Below, piece by piece: positions 1 through 6,968 of a DNA stretch of 9,871 nt (the stretch's first letter is position 1; each line of letters opens with the position of its first letter). A program made the translations under genes and the position numbers. This DNA comes from Methanobacteriota archaeon (GTDB lineage Archaea; Thermoplasmatota; Thermoplasmata; RBG-16-68-12): contig VBME01000033.1 in the NCBI GenBank assembly GCA_005878995.1, positions 1 through 9,871 of the forward strand. The letters are read 5' to 3'. The notes under the pieces were generated by a model. That model saw only the letters and a list, made by a program, of their open reading frames with translations, made no database searches and had not been told where the DNA came from.

Positions 1-90
1 CAGATACGTCGCCATCGTGTTTCGCCTCGGATCGGGAGCGATCGTCCCCATCAGCTCCGGATGCATAGGCTTTGCCACCGTTTCGTCCAT
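1..90 (-). CDS. Possible N-terminal fragment of a divergent gene, cut by window start
   Basis: An open frame runs from an ATG at 88-90 off the left end, giving 30 residues beginning MDETVAKPMHPELMG. A GGAGG motif lies 3 nt before the ATG, a slightly short spacing. The frame would be divergent from the ABC operon, with about 190 bp between the two starts. I do not recognise the protein from 30 residues. The opposite strand is also open here, and its frame shares the same third codon positions, so base composition cannot decide between them. Another in-frame ATG at 132-134 has no ribosome binding site. The call rests only on the ribosome-binding-site-like motif and the divergent layout. Confidence 0.3.
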   Translation of the reverse strand, partial: MDETVAKPMHPELMGTIAPDPRRNTMATYL

Positions 91-277
91 CGTCCTCCGA
101 ATGCCGGTGATGCGGAAGCCCCTTGGGCCGGCCATCGCCGGCACACCTGCAAGTTCCGTGGCCCGACCTCGTCGACCCTCCGACTGATACAGATCTGCGG
201 TGCTCAGAATCATCCACACATTCCACAGGAGGGACTCCGCACGTATTTCTACCACGACCCCCTTGGGCCTCCACGGC
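91..277. other. Intergenic region upstream of the ABC operon
   Basis: No convincing gene is seen here. An AGGAGGG motif at 227-233 looks like a ribosome binding site, but the next in-frame ATG (278) is 44 nt away and no usable start lies closer. It either serves nothing or belongs to an unrecognised leader. A TATA-like TATTTCTA lies at 244-251. Confidence 0.4.
244..251 (+). promoter_or_regulatory. TATA-like box of the ABC operon
   Basis: TATTTCTA is centred about 30 nt upstream of the ATG at 278 in otherwise G+C-rich DNA. In archaea the TATA box lies about 26 nt before transcription start, so this would give a transcript with a leader of only a few nucleotides. This fits the absence of a ribosome binding site next to the ATG. 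Confidence 0.3.
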
Positions 278-1165
278 ATGCCGACCCTCGAGGTCCGGAG
301 GCTGAAGATAGCCTTCGATGGCCACGAGGTCCTGAGGGACGTGAGCTTCGGGATGCGGGACGGCGAGCTCGCCGCGATCCTGGGTCCCTCGGGCGGCGGG
401 AAGACGACCCTCTTCCGGTGCATCCTCGGAGAACTCCGGCCGATGGCGGGGGAGATCCTGATCGACGGCCAGGACGTGGCCCGCCTTCCCACGGAGCGGC
501 GGGGCATCGGGGTCGTGTACCAGAGCTTCGCGCTGTTCCCCCACCTCACGGTCGCCGAGAACATTGGCTACGGGCTCCGCGCCCGACGGGTTGTCGCGAA
601 CAAAGCCGAGGCCCGCGTCGCCGAAATGGTCGACCTCGTCCACCTCCAGGGGAAGGAAAACCGGCTCCCGCGCGAGCTCTCTGGCGGCGAGCGTCAGCGG
701 GTCGCCCTCGCACGGGCGTTGGCGGTCGGACCCCGGATCCTCCTCCTCGACGAGGCGTTCGGGTCGCTTGATGCGACGATGCGCATGCAGGTCCTCCAAG
801 AAGTGCGCTCGATCATCCGACGGCAGAAAGTCACGACCCTATTCATCACGCACGATCAGGAGGAGGCGTTCATGTTCTCGCGGCGCATGATCGTGCTGAA
901 CGACGGCCGGGTCGTCGCGTCCGGGGCTCCCGAGGTCATCATGAGCACCGTCGATCCGTTCATCCAGGATTTCATGAAGATGGTCCTGTACGCGGAGGCG
1001 ATCGTGCAGTTGGGTTCCGATGGGTTGCCGTTTGTCATGCTCGATGGGGTCACCCGAATCCCCGTCCACATCCCGGACGTCCGCGGGGGCGAGAAGGTCC
1101 ACGTGATGGTCAAAAAGGGTGCGGAGGCGGAGCGGATCGAGGTGTGGCCCCATGATGCGGCCTAG
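278..1165 (+). CDS. ABC importer ATP-binding protein (FbpC/PotA-like)
   Basis: This cytoplasmic ATPase powers a binding-protein-dependent importer. The 295-residue protein has Walker A GPSGGGKTT (36-44), Q-loop Q82, signature LSGGERQ (134-140), Walker B ILLLDE (154-159), D-loop SLD (163-165) and switch H192, so the nucleotide-binding domain is complete. Residues about 235-290 form a short TOBE-like C-terminal segment, shorter than in MalK or PotA. That pattern is usual for transporters of iron(III), thiamine, polyamines, sulfate or oxyanions. The frame is open back to an ATG at 200, but similarity starts at MPTLEV, so I place the start at 278. It is the first gene of an operon with the binding protein (14-nt overlap) and a damaged permease. 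The substrate cannot be told from this protein. Confidence 0.9.
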   Translation: MPTLEVRRLKIAFDGHEVLRDVSFGMRDGELAAILGPSGGGKTTLFRCILGELRPMAGEILIDGQDVARLPTERRGIGVVYQSFALFPHLTVAENIGYGLRARRVVANKAEARVAEMVDLVHLQGKENRLPRELSGGERQRVALARALAVGPRILLLDEAFGSLDATMRMQVLQEVRSIIRRQKVTTLFITHDQEEAFMFSRRMIVLNDGRVVASGAPEVIMSTVDPFIQDFMKMVLYAEAIVQLGSDGLPFVMLDGVTRIPVHIPDVRGGEKVHVMVKKGAEAERIEVWPHDAA

Positions 1166-2138
1166 CAGGTTCACGATCGTGATCCTCGTCATCGCGATCG
1201 GCGTCGCGTTGGCCTCCGTGGACTTGTTCAGGCTTGAGAAGCAGACCCTTGTCCTCTACGCAACCCCGGCCCTACGGGACCTCCTCGAGGGTTTCGTCGT
1301 CCCGCATTTCCGGGCCGACTTTAGCGTCGACATCACGATCGTGTATGTGAGCGCGGGAGAGCAGTACAACCGTCTCCGGATCTCCGGCGCCCATCCCGAG
1401 GCAGACGTGTTCCTCCACGCCTCCCCGCTGTTTCTGGAGAAAGGGTTCGCCGGGGGGTACTTCCTGCCGTTCACGGTCGGCGTCGATGCGACGATCCCCG
1501 CGACGTTCAAGAGTGAGAATGTCACGGGGGGCCACGTGTGGTACGCTTTCACGTGGAGTCCTCTGGTCGAGGTCTACCATCCCGCCCTCGGCGGACCTCC
1601 GGACCTTGCGTCGATCAACATGACGTTCGGGTTTCCGCATCCCTTGTTGAGCAACAACGGAATCTACGCGGTCCTCTTCTACGAGAACGTCTCCGTCGCC
1701 GCGGGCCTCCGCGCCCTCGCCCACACCGTCGTGCAACCGGCGAACGCCCGTGCGAACATCCTCGGCGTCGCGGAGGGCGACTTCGCGGTCACCCTCGGTT
1801 ACGAGGGCGTAACCCTGTTCTATGCGAAACAAGGCGCGCGCGTCACCTTCGGCCTGCCAATCTTGGGGGGCCAGGACTACGTGACCCCCGTGATCTTTTC
1901 CGCGGGTCTGGTCAAGGGCCACCCGAATCCGCTCGCCTCGGACTTCATCGACTTTCTCTTTCGCGACACGGTCCAGGCGAACCTGAGTCGGTATTACTTC
2001 CGGTCCGTCCTGCCGAACTCAACAGCTCCGGCCGGCGGCATCCCGCTGCCGGCACCGGGCGCCATGACGATCGACTACAATTGGTCGAACTGGAGTGCGC
2101 TGGAGAAGGCCCTCCCGAAGTACGTGATCGGGGGATAA
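1152..2138 (+). CDS. Extracellular solute-binding protein of ABC importer
   Basis: This is the substrate receptor of the importer, 328 residues. Residues 7-22 are a hydrophobic signal/anchor. No cysteine lipobox follows, so the protein is probably tethered by this helix or released. The mature part has the periplasmic-binding-protein type II pattern of the FbpA/ThiB/PotD group: QTLVLYATPALRDLLEGF near 31-48, the HPEADVFLHASP segment near 81-92, a GDFAVTLGYEG segment, and a late KGHPNPLASDFIDFLF segment. The start at 1152 is supported by GAGGTG at 1139-1144, 7 nt upstream; the frame is open further upstream to 1119. At least seven N-x-S/T sequons (NVT, NMT, NVS, NLS, NST, NWS twice) fit an archaeal surface glycoprotein. 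Substrate is unknown; iron, thiamine, an oxyanion or a phosphonate are all possible. Confidence 0.85.
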   Translation: MMRPSRFTIVILVIAIGVALASVDLFRLEKQTLVLYATPALRDLLEGFVVPHFRADFSVDITIVYVSAGEQYNRLRISGAHPEADVFLHASPLFLEKGFAGGYFLPFTVGVDATIPATFKSENVTGGHVWYAFTWSPLVEVYHPALGGPPDLASINMTFGFPHPLLSNNGIYAVLFYENVSVAAGLRALAHTVVQPANARANILGVAEGDFAVTLGYEGVTLFYAKQGARVTFGLPILGGQDYVTPVIFSAGLVKGHPNPLASDFIDFLFRDTVQANLSRYYFRSVLPNSTAPAGGIPLPAPGAMTIDYNWSNWSALEKALPKYVIGG

Positions 2139-2161
2139 GCGCGGATGGCAGGGATGGCTCA

Positions 2162-2820
2162 ATGGTGAAGTGGCCGTTCTCGAGGACGACGCTGGAGCGG
2201 ACCGTGTGGACGATCCTGGTCTGGCTTCTGTTCGGAGTCTTCGTGCTCGGGCCGTTGCTCACCGTCGTGGCATTTAGCTTCACGTCGTCCGTGTTGAGCG
2301 GAACCGGGACATTCACGTTGACGTGGTACGGTCAGTTGTTCACCCAGCCCGGCCTGTACGGGCCACTCATCCGGACGTTCGAGGTCGCGATCATCGTGGT
2401 CGCCTTCCAGTTGTTCTTCGGCACGCTGGTAGCGTATTCGACCGTCCGGAAACGCGTCTTTGCCGCAAGCGCGCTCGACACCTTGAGCAACATCACGATT
2501 GCGGTCCCAAGCGTCGTCGTGGGCCTGTCCCTGTTGGCGTTCTATGGCCCGTTCGGCCCCTTCGCGGCCTTCACGGACTTCCTCTTTGGAAATCCGGTCT
2601 CGCTCACCTGGACGCTCTGGATTCTCGTGTTCGCGCACATGCTGGAGACGTTCCCGTACATGGTGCGGTCCTGAAGACCGCCCCGATTGCGATTTTCACC
2701 CAGGCCGAGGCCGGTTCCCTCGAACTCGCTTCCGCGTATTCCGTCGTCCTGATGGTTGTGTCGTTTGTCGCGTACGTGGTCATGAGCCGCTGGTTGCTCC
2801 GCGGCGAACTTGTGACTTAG
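2162..2820 (+). pseudogene. ABC importer permease with frame change and missing EAA loop
   Basis: This is the inner-membrane channel subunit of the importer. Frame 2 encodes 170 residues from ATG 2162 (AGGGA 7 nt upstream), with membrane helices near 15-39, 70-94, 104-128 and 147-165, and ends at a TGA at 2672-2674 just after FPYMVRS. Frame 1 carries the expected C-terminus from about 2665 (VLKTAPIAIFTQAEAG, then a last helix and RWLLRGELVT) to the TAG at 2818-2820. In this family the two parts are normally separated by about 75-80 residues holding the EAA loop, which docks the ATPase, and one more helix. Those residues are absent in every frame, so this is a deletion of about 220-240 nt that also shifts the frame, not a simple one-base error. 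As written the permease should not work. Assembly collapse is an alternative. Confidence 0.8.
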
Positions 2821-2830
2821 CTCTGAAGCC

Positions 2831-2841
2831 CCGTGGGACGG
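2831..2841. terminator. Small hairpin between convergent genes
   Basis: CCGT/ACGG with a GGG loop lies just after the permease stop and is followed by CACTTT. It sits in the 74-bp gap between convergent genes, where termination is expected. The stem is only 4 bp, and archaeal terminators depend more on T-runs, so support is weak. Confidence 0.2.
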
Positions 2842-2894
2842 CACTTTCCGGCAGACCGATTCGCTTCGGAAGGGTTCCTCACGACACCCGACGA

Positions 2895-3353
2895 CTATCC
2901 GCCGTAGTGCCAACCGAAGTGGTCCAGCGTCACGAGCGATCCCTTCCCGGCCCCGACGTCGGTGACCTCAGCAAGGACCACATGGTGGTCCCCTTGATCC
3001 AACACCTCGAGGAGACGGCACTCGATCCAGCCGGCGCCGTCGACGAGGACGGGCAGGCCCGAGGCGGTGGGCTGGGTCTTCACCTTCTCGAACGAACCAT
3101 CGAGCACGCTCTCCGCGACGTCCTGCATCCCTTCCTGGAGAAATGAGACGGCGAACCCTTTCTGCCGCTGGACGTTCGAGAGGGTCCGGCTGTCTTTGCG
3201 AAACGCGAACGCGACGAGCGTTGGCTTGAAGGACGTCTGCATGAGCCACGTCCCGAACATCAGCCAGTCTTTCGCGTCGTCGGTCCGCGTTCCGACGATG
3301 TACGCGCCGTACGGGACTTCCTGCAGGACTTTCTTCTTCACTTTCTTGTCCAT
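2895..3353 (-). CDS. Flavin reductase-like domain protein
   Basis: This 152-residue protein is a single flavin-reductase-like (split-barrel FMN-binding) domain, the normal length for small members. The family signature is clear: YGAYIVGTR (15-23), MFGTWLMQTSFKPTLVAFAF (32-51), then KDSRTLSNVQR near 53-63, FAVSFL (67-72), WIECRLLEVLDQGDHHVVLAEV (109-130) and a final GWHYGG. Family members bind FMN or FAD and either reduce flavin with NAD(P)H for a partner monooxygenase or work as electron-transfer flavoproteins. No partner is identifiable here; the Rieske gene lies 4 kb away. The start ATG at 3351-3353 has GGTGGGG just upstream. It is convergent with the ABC operon and 96 bp downstream of the cyclase-like gene, with a possible promoter of its own. 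Confidence 0.85.
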   Translation of the reverse strand: MDKKVKKKVLQEVPYGAYIVGTRTDDAKDWLMFGTWLMQTSFKPTLVAFAFRKDSRTLSNVQRQKGFAVSFLQEGMQDVAESVLDGSFEKVKTQPTASGLPVLVDGAGWIECRLLEVLDQGDHHVVLAEVTDVGAGKGSLVTLDHFGWHYGG

Positions 3354-3385
3354 CGCCCCACCGGCCGCGGCGAACGCCCCCGTGC

Positions 3386-3397
3386 CTAATCAAATCA
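3386..3397 (-). promoter_or_regulatory. Possible TATA-like promoter of the flavoprotein gene
   Basis: Read on the minus strand, GATTTGATTAGG is an AT-rich island in the 96-bp gap, centred about 38 nt before the ATG at 3353. An archaeal transcript from it would have a leader of about 12 nt carrying the GGTGGGG ribosome-binding-site-like motif. Match to the TATA consensus is only fair. Confidence 0.25.
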
Positions 3398-3449
3398 TGC
3401 GACGCTGGTCGAGCCGGGGACCCGTCAATGCGCCATCCGGAGTCGTAGG

Positions 3450-4418
3450 CTACTTCAAATCTCCCACTCGATCAAGGACCTGCATCGCCTTGAGCGTGAT
3501 CATCTTGCTGGGCGCTCCGGGCGTTTCGAGCCCGAACGGGGTCGGTGTGTGCTTCGGATGCTTCGCGTACCATTCGGCCATCTTCCCCTCGAGGTCCGGG
3601 TGAAGCGCGTCGAGATTCCATCGCCCGTCCGCCCGACGTTTTTCCCTGAGGACCGCGAGGGCGTGCCGCATCCGCGGATCGTCCGTGTACCCGAGCGCAG
3701 TCATGAAATCGAGTCCCACGAGGAGGTCGTAGTAGTAGTGGACCGGGTAGTGAAAGCGGTACCAGGGTGGATACGCGTCGCCCTGCTTGTGCAATTCCCT
3801 CTGCAAGTAGAACTCGGCTCCGAGTTCGACGGCGCGTTTCATCCCCTCCGTCCACTTTTGCCGCGGAAAGACCGCAAAGGCGCTCATCCCTTCCCACGAG
3901 TCGAGGTTCCGACCGGCCCCCCAGCAGCTCCAACCGCCGTTCTTGTCTCGGTGCTCGACGAGCCACTCGAAGGCGCTCCGGACCTTCGGATGATCGCCGT
4001 ATCCGAACCGCACGAGTCCGCGGGCGGTGTTCCCCGCGACGCAGAGGTGGCCTTTCTTCATTCCGTCCATCGAGAAGCCGCCGTCCGGCGTCGCGAATCG
4101 CTCGATCCACAACTCGCAGGCCTTTGCGATTCGCGGGTCCGCCTTCGTCAACCCGAGGTCGGAGAGGATGAGGAGCATCCAATTCGTCGAGGTGTACTTC
4201 GGCTGGTACAGCCTCTCATCGCTTGCCCACCACCCGCCGGGATCTTGCGCCGCGAGGATGTCCGCGGCCCATCCGGTCTTCCCAATCATTTCCTTCGCGA
4301 TTTGGACCTCGCCATCATCCTCCGGCCTATCGAGAAGCTGCGTGAGTGCAAGATACCGAATGGAAGGCTGATTCTCCTCGAGCAGCCAATCGAGGGCGGT
4401 ATTCGACCTCCTGGGCAC
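3450..4418 (-). CDS. Terpene cyclase/prenyltransferase-fold (squalene-cyclase-like) protein
   Basis: The 322-residue protein has repeated helical segments ending in glycine-rich QW-like turns: DPGGWWAS (59-66), PDGGFSMDG (111-119), NGGWSCWG (160-167) and DGRWNLD (264-270). This marks the alpha-alpha barrel shared by squalene/hopene cyclases and protein prenyltransferase beta subunits. It is about half the length of a hopene cyclase, and I see no DxDD acid motif, so ordinary squalene cyclisation is unlikely. Function is unknown. I choose a GTG start at 4416-4418 because a perfect GGAGG (minus strand, 4427-4431) lies 8 nt upstream; an ATG at 4487 would overlap the tag gene by 67 nt. With the GTG start, only 2 nt separate it from the tag stop, suggesting an operon and translational coupling. 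No signal peptide is seen. Confidence 0.75.
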   Translation of the reverse strand: MPRRSNTALDWLLEENQPSIRYLALTQLLDRPEDDGEVQIAKEMIGKTGWAADILAAQDPGGWWASDERLYQPKYTSTNWMLLILSDLGLTKADPRIAKACELWIERFATPDGGFSMDGMKKGHLCVAGNTARGLVRFGYGDHPKVRSAFEWLVEHRDKNGGWSCWGAGRNLDSWEGMSAFAVFPRQKWTEGMKRAVELGAEFYLQRELHKQGDAYPPWYRFHYPVHYYYDLLVGLDFMTALGYTDDPRMRHALAVLREKRRADGRWNLDALHPDLEGKMAEWYAKHPKHTPTPFGLETPGAPSKMITLKAMQVLDRVGDLK

Positions 4419-4420
4419 GC

Positions 4421-4996
4421 TTACCGCCTCCGGTTGTCGGTTCCGCGCCGATGGGAATTTCTCCCGACCTCCCTGTGGCGGAAGCATTGGATCACGTGAT
4501 CATTGACCATGCCGACGGCTTGCATATACGCGTAACAGATCGTCGAACCGACGAACCCAAAGCCTCGCTCTCGAAGAGCCCGGCTCATCGCATCCGACTC
4601 CTCCGTCCGTGCGGGGATCTGAGCCAGCGTCGTCCATCGGTTCGTCTTCGGTCTCCCGCCGACGAACCGCCAGATATAGGCGTCGAAACTACCGAACTCC
4701 TTCTGGATCGTAAGCACTTCCCTTGCATTCGTGACGGCGGCGCGAATCTTCAATCGGTTCCGGACGATGCCATCATCCGTCAGCAGGGACCGCACTTTCC
4801 TCGCGTCGTACTTCGCGACCCTTGCGGGGTCGAATCGGTCGAACGCGCGCCGATAGTTCTCGCGTTTTCGGAGGATCGTCAACCACGAGAGGCCAACTTT
4901 CCCGGCGAATCCAAGAAACGAGGCGATGCGAATTCCATCCGGTTTGGAAGAAACCGGACCCGAGGTGAAACCGAGCCGATCGGGACCGGACCTCAC
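4421..4996 (-). pseudogene. tag: DNA-3-methyladenine glycosylase I remnant, N-terminus replaced
   Basis: From GLSW at residue 35 (about 4894) to the end this is a clear Tag protein: GLSWLTILRKRENYRRAF, GIVRNRLKI, the FGSFDAYIWRFVGG and NRWTTLAQIPA segments, FVGSTICYAYMQAVGMVNDH and the C-terminal H-x3-C zinc ligands (NDHVIQCFRH). Tag removes 3-methyladenine from alkylated DNA. In known Tag proteins about 40 residues precede GLSW; they carry the other two zinc ligands (E. coli Cys4, His17) and the base-recognising Glu38. Here the 34 residues before GLSW contain no Cys, His or matching Glu and show no similarity, and I find no lost N-terminus in any frame up to 5081. The only start in this frame is a GTG at 4996. 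I infer a 5' deletion that inactivates the gene. A diverged active protein is less likely. Confidence 0.7.
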
Positions 4997-5081
4997 GACG
5001 TCGACCGTGTTCGAGGCGCGCTCTACCTACCGACGAAGCTCTTCGCCTTCGATGGGCCCGATGTGGCTGCAATCAACCGGC

Positions 5082-6968
5082 CTAGAGTACCCGATGGTAT
5101 TCCCGCCAGAAGCTGTTCTCCCAGAACCGCACGGACCAGCCGTACAGGTACTCATCGAATCCGGTCATCGCCTTGATGGTGTCGCTGTACGCCATGAAGA
5201 AGCTCTTCTTGATCGTGTACAGGGTCGTGTCGAGGTTGACGGGATACCGCGAATCGTTCCAACCCATCGGATAGTCGACGAAGAATGCTCGACCCCAGGG
5301 CGCGTTCAGCCCGACCGTGATCTGGTATGCCGCGTCTGCGACAGCCAGGTGGTCCGCGTGAGGGAGACAGCCGGGGCAGTCGCTATCCGGGCCGCCGGTC
5401 CCCATCGTTCGATTAAACTCGGGAGCGTTGATCCACGTCGTCGAATCGTACGGCGCGTAGGTGTTAACGATTGCTTGCAGGGTGAGGTAGAAGTCCGCCC
5501 AACTCACATACGTCGCGGAATTGTCCAGGGCCGCGAGGGTGAGATCTTGCCCATCACGGAGTTTCGGCAAGCTGTGGAAACCGGTCGAAGCGAAGCCGCC
5601 CCCGTCCAGGTTGCCGTCTGGGAGGCGCATGAAGAACGAGATCGTCCGATCTCCGTAGGTGTAGTGCCAGATGCTGTGGCAGACCTGACCCACCGCCGTA
5701 TAGCAAATGCTCACGGACGACGAGCTCTCCGCCAGCCCTGCGCCGGCGAGTGCCCGCACGCTCGCTTCCTGACCCGCCTCCCGTGCCTGCCAGCGGGACG
5801 CCCCCTGGCCTCCGTCTCCCGCTGTCGCTGTGATGAAGAGCAGGTTCTCTCCGTTTTGGTAATCCTTGTAGGACATCGGAGACTGCCAGAGCTGCCAATC
5901 GTCCTCGTGGGCGTGAAGGTAGACGTCCCAGGAAGCGGTCACCGGTTGTGCGGGGGCCACGGAGATCACGTGCGACGCCGTGGTCGTGAGGCCACCCGAG
6001 TCGATCGCCTCGAGCACGACGGTATAATCCGCGGGGGAACCGAAGGTGTGTTGAGCCGTCTGCGTCGTGGACCAGGACGTATCCCACGTCCCGTCGCCAT
6101 TCCAGTCCCAGCGGACTTGGATGGAGCTTGGGGGATCCTGATCATCGGAGACCGTTGCGGTAAACGTGAACGCCGTGTTCGTGTCCCCGGCGGTGGGGTT
6201 CCAGCTGAAGTCCGCGGAGGGCGGTGCGTTCGGCGGCGGAGGGGGTGGAGGTGGAGGAGGTGGCGGCGGAGGGGCCGAGCCCGGCAGGTAGAACGAGTTG
6301 ACCTGGTTGTACAAGTTCGTCCCGACATGCATCTGAGCGTAGACGGTCTGCCCGAGGAGGTCTAGGGGCAGGTTGAAGGACGCCGTGACGCCTGCAATGG
6401 TAGCGGCGAGCCCATCCTGGACGAAATACTCGTCGGCGCCTCGCGCGTTGATTCCGTAGTGCGGCGAGACATGGTTGTCCGACGTCGGACTCCAGGCGCC
6501 GAGGGCCCCGTATGCGTTTGTTGCCACGGCCCCATAGTCGGAGAACGCGGAAGGATACTGAATCGTGGCGGACACAAAGAGATTGCCGGCCAGGACGAAA
6601 GTCCCGCCCGACACCGGACCCGTGAAGTCGAGATGGATCCCGGTCACGTAACAGCTGCCGTCGTAGTTCTCGAGGAGCTGAACGGAGCCGGTCCACGATG
6701 CCGCGCGGAGCCCGGGGAGCGGTTCGGTCCAAGCGAACGAATTGTCGGCGGACGAGACCACCTGCCAGCCGGTCGAGCACGAGGCTCCTACGATCTGAGC
6801 CACGGCGAGGCTGCCGAGGACCATGAGCACTCCCAAGGATACCGCAAGAATGGTCACGACCCGCATCCTCTTCGAGGTCCCAAGGCGCCGGGTTCGTTCC
6901 TCGGAACCCAATTGCCCCTGTGCGGTCCGGTTTCCGGCCATGAGACCGCAGCCGCGGTATGGAGACAT
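5082..6968 (-). CDS. Secreted PKD-domain PIG-L (LmbE-like) deacetylase
   Basis: 628 residues from the first ATG. Met35 (6866) gives a compact signal peptide (RVVTILAVSLGVLMVLGSLA, 36-55) and may be the true start; neither has a good ribosome binding site. After export come an unrecognised beta-rich domain (about 65-230), 14 consecutive prolines (233-246), a PKD domain (about 249-338, with WDWNGDG and ADYTVVLEAID) and a C-terminal PIG-L domain (about 345-628). The last has the metal-binding HxDD motif as HEDDW (His354, Asp356, Asp357) where PHPDDE is usual, GENLLFITATAGDGG after strand two, and the late HADH motif (537-540). PIG-L enzymes are zinc-dependent N-acetyl-sugar deacetylases; this one would act outside the cell on glycans or glycoproteins. 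The substrate is unknown. The gap to the tag remnant is 85 nt. Confidence 0.82.
   Translation of the reverse strand: MSPYRGCGLMAGNRTAQGQLGSEERTRRLGTSKRMRVVTILAVSLGVLMVLGSLAVAQIVGASCSTGWQVVSSADNSFAWTEPLPGLRAASWTGSVQLLENYDGSCYVTGIHLDFTGPVSGGTFVLAGNLFVSATIQYPSAFSDYGAVATNAYGALGAWSPTSDNHVSPHYGINARGADEYFVQDGLAATIAGVTASFNLPLDLLGQTVYAQMHVGTNLYNQVNSFYLPGSAPPPPPPPPPPPPPPNAPPSADFSWNPTAGDTNTAFTFTATVSDDQDPPSSIQVRWDWNGDGTWDTSWSTTQTAQHTFGSPADYTVVLEAIDSGGLTTTASHVISVAPAQPVTASWDVYLHAHEDDWQLWQSPMSYKDYQNGENLLFITATAGDGGQGASRWQAREAGQEASVRALAGAGLAESSSSVSICYTAVGQVCHSIWHYTYGDRTISFFMRLPDGNLDGGGFASTGFHSLPKLRDGQDLTLAALDNSATYVSWADFYLTLQAIVNTYAPYDSTTWINAPEFNRTMGTGGPDSDCPGCLPHADHLAVADAAYQITVGLNAPWGRAFFVDYPMGWNDSRYPVNLDTTLYTIKKSFFMAYSDTIKAMTGFDEYLYGWSVRFWENSFWREYHRVL
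6231..6272 (-). repeat. Poly-proline codon tract, G-rich on plus strand
   Basis: Fourteen CCN codons in a row encode a proline linker between the N-terminal domain and the PKD domain. On the plus strand this is a run of GGN triplets containing several GG/GGG blocks, so slippage and G-quadruplex formation are possible. Confidence 0.75.

Noticed and set aside
61..771. Open frame of 236 codons overlapping the ABC ATPase
   Set aside because: It is Arg/Pro-rich, in a different frame from the complete ATPase motifs, and typical of a G+C-rich shadow frame.
2162..2820. Programmed frameshift in the permease
   Set aside because: The EAA loop and one helix are missing from all frames, so joining the two frames would not restore a full protein.
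3549..4499. Open frame of 316 codons on the plus strand
   Set aside because: It is antisense to the cyclase-like gene, whose QW-like repeats and ribosome binding site show the minus strand is coding.
4926..6365. Open frame of 479 codons on the plus strand
   Set aside because: It lies antisense to the PIG-L and tag genes, has no recognisable domain, and is explained by high G+C content.
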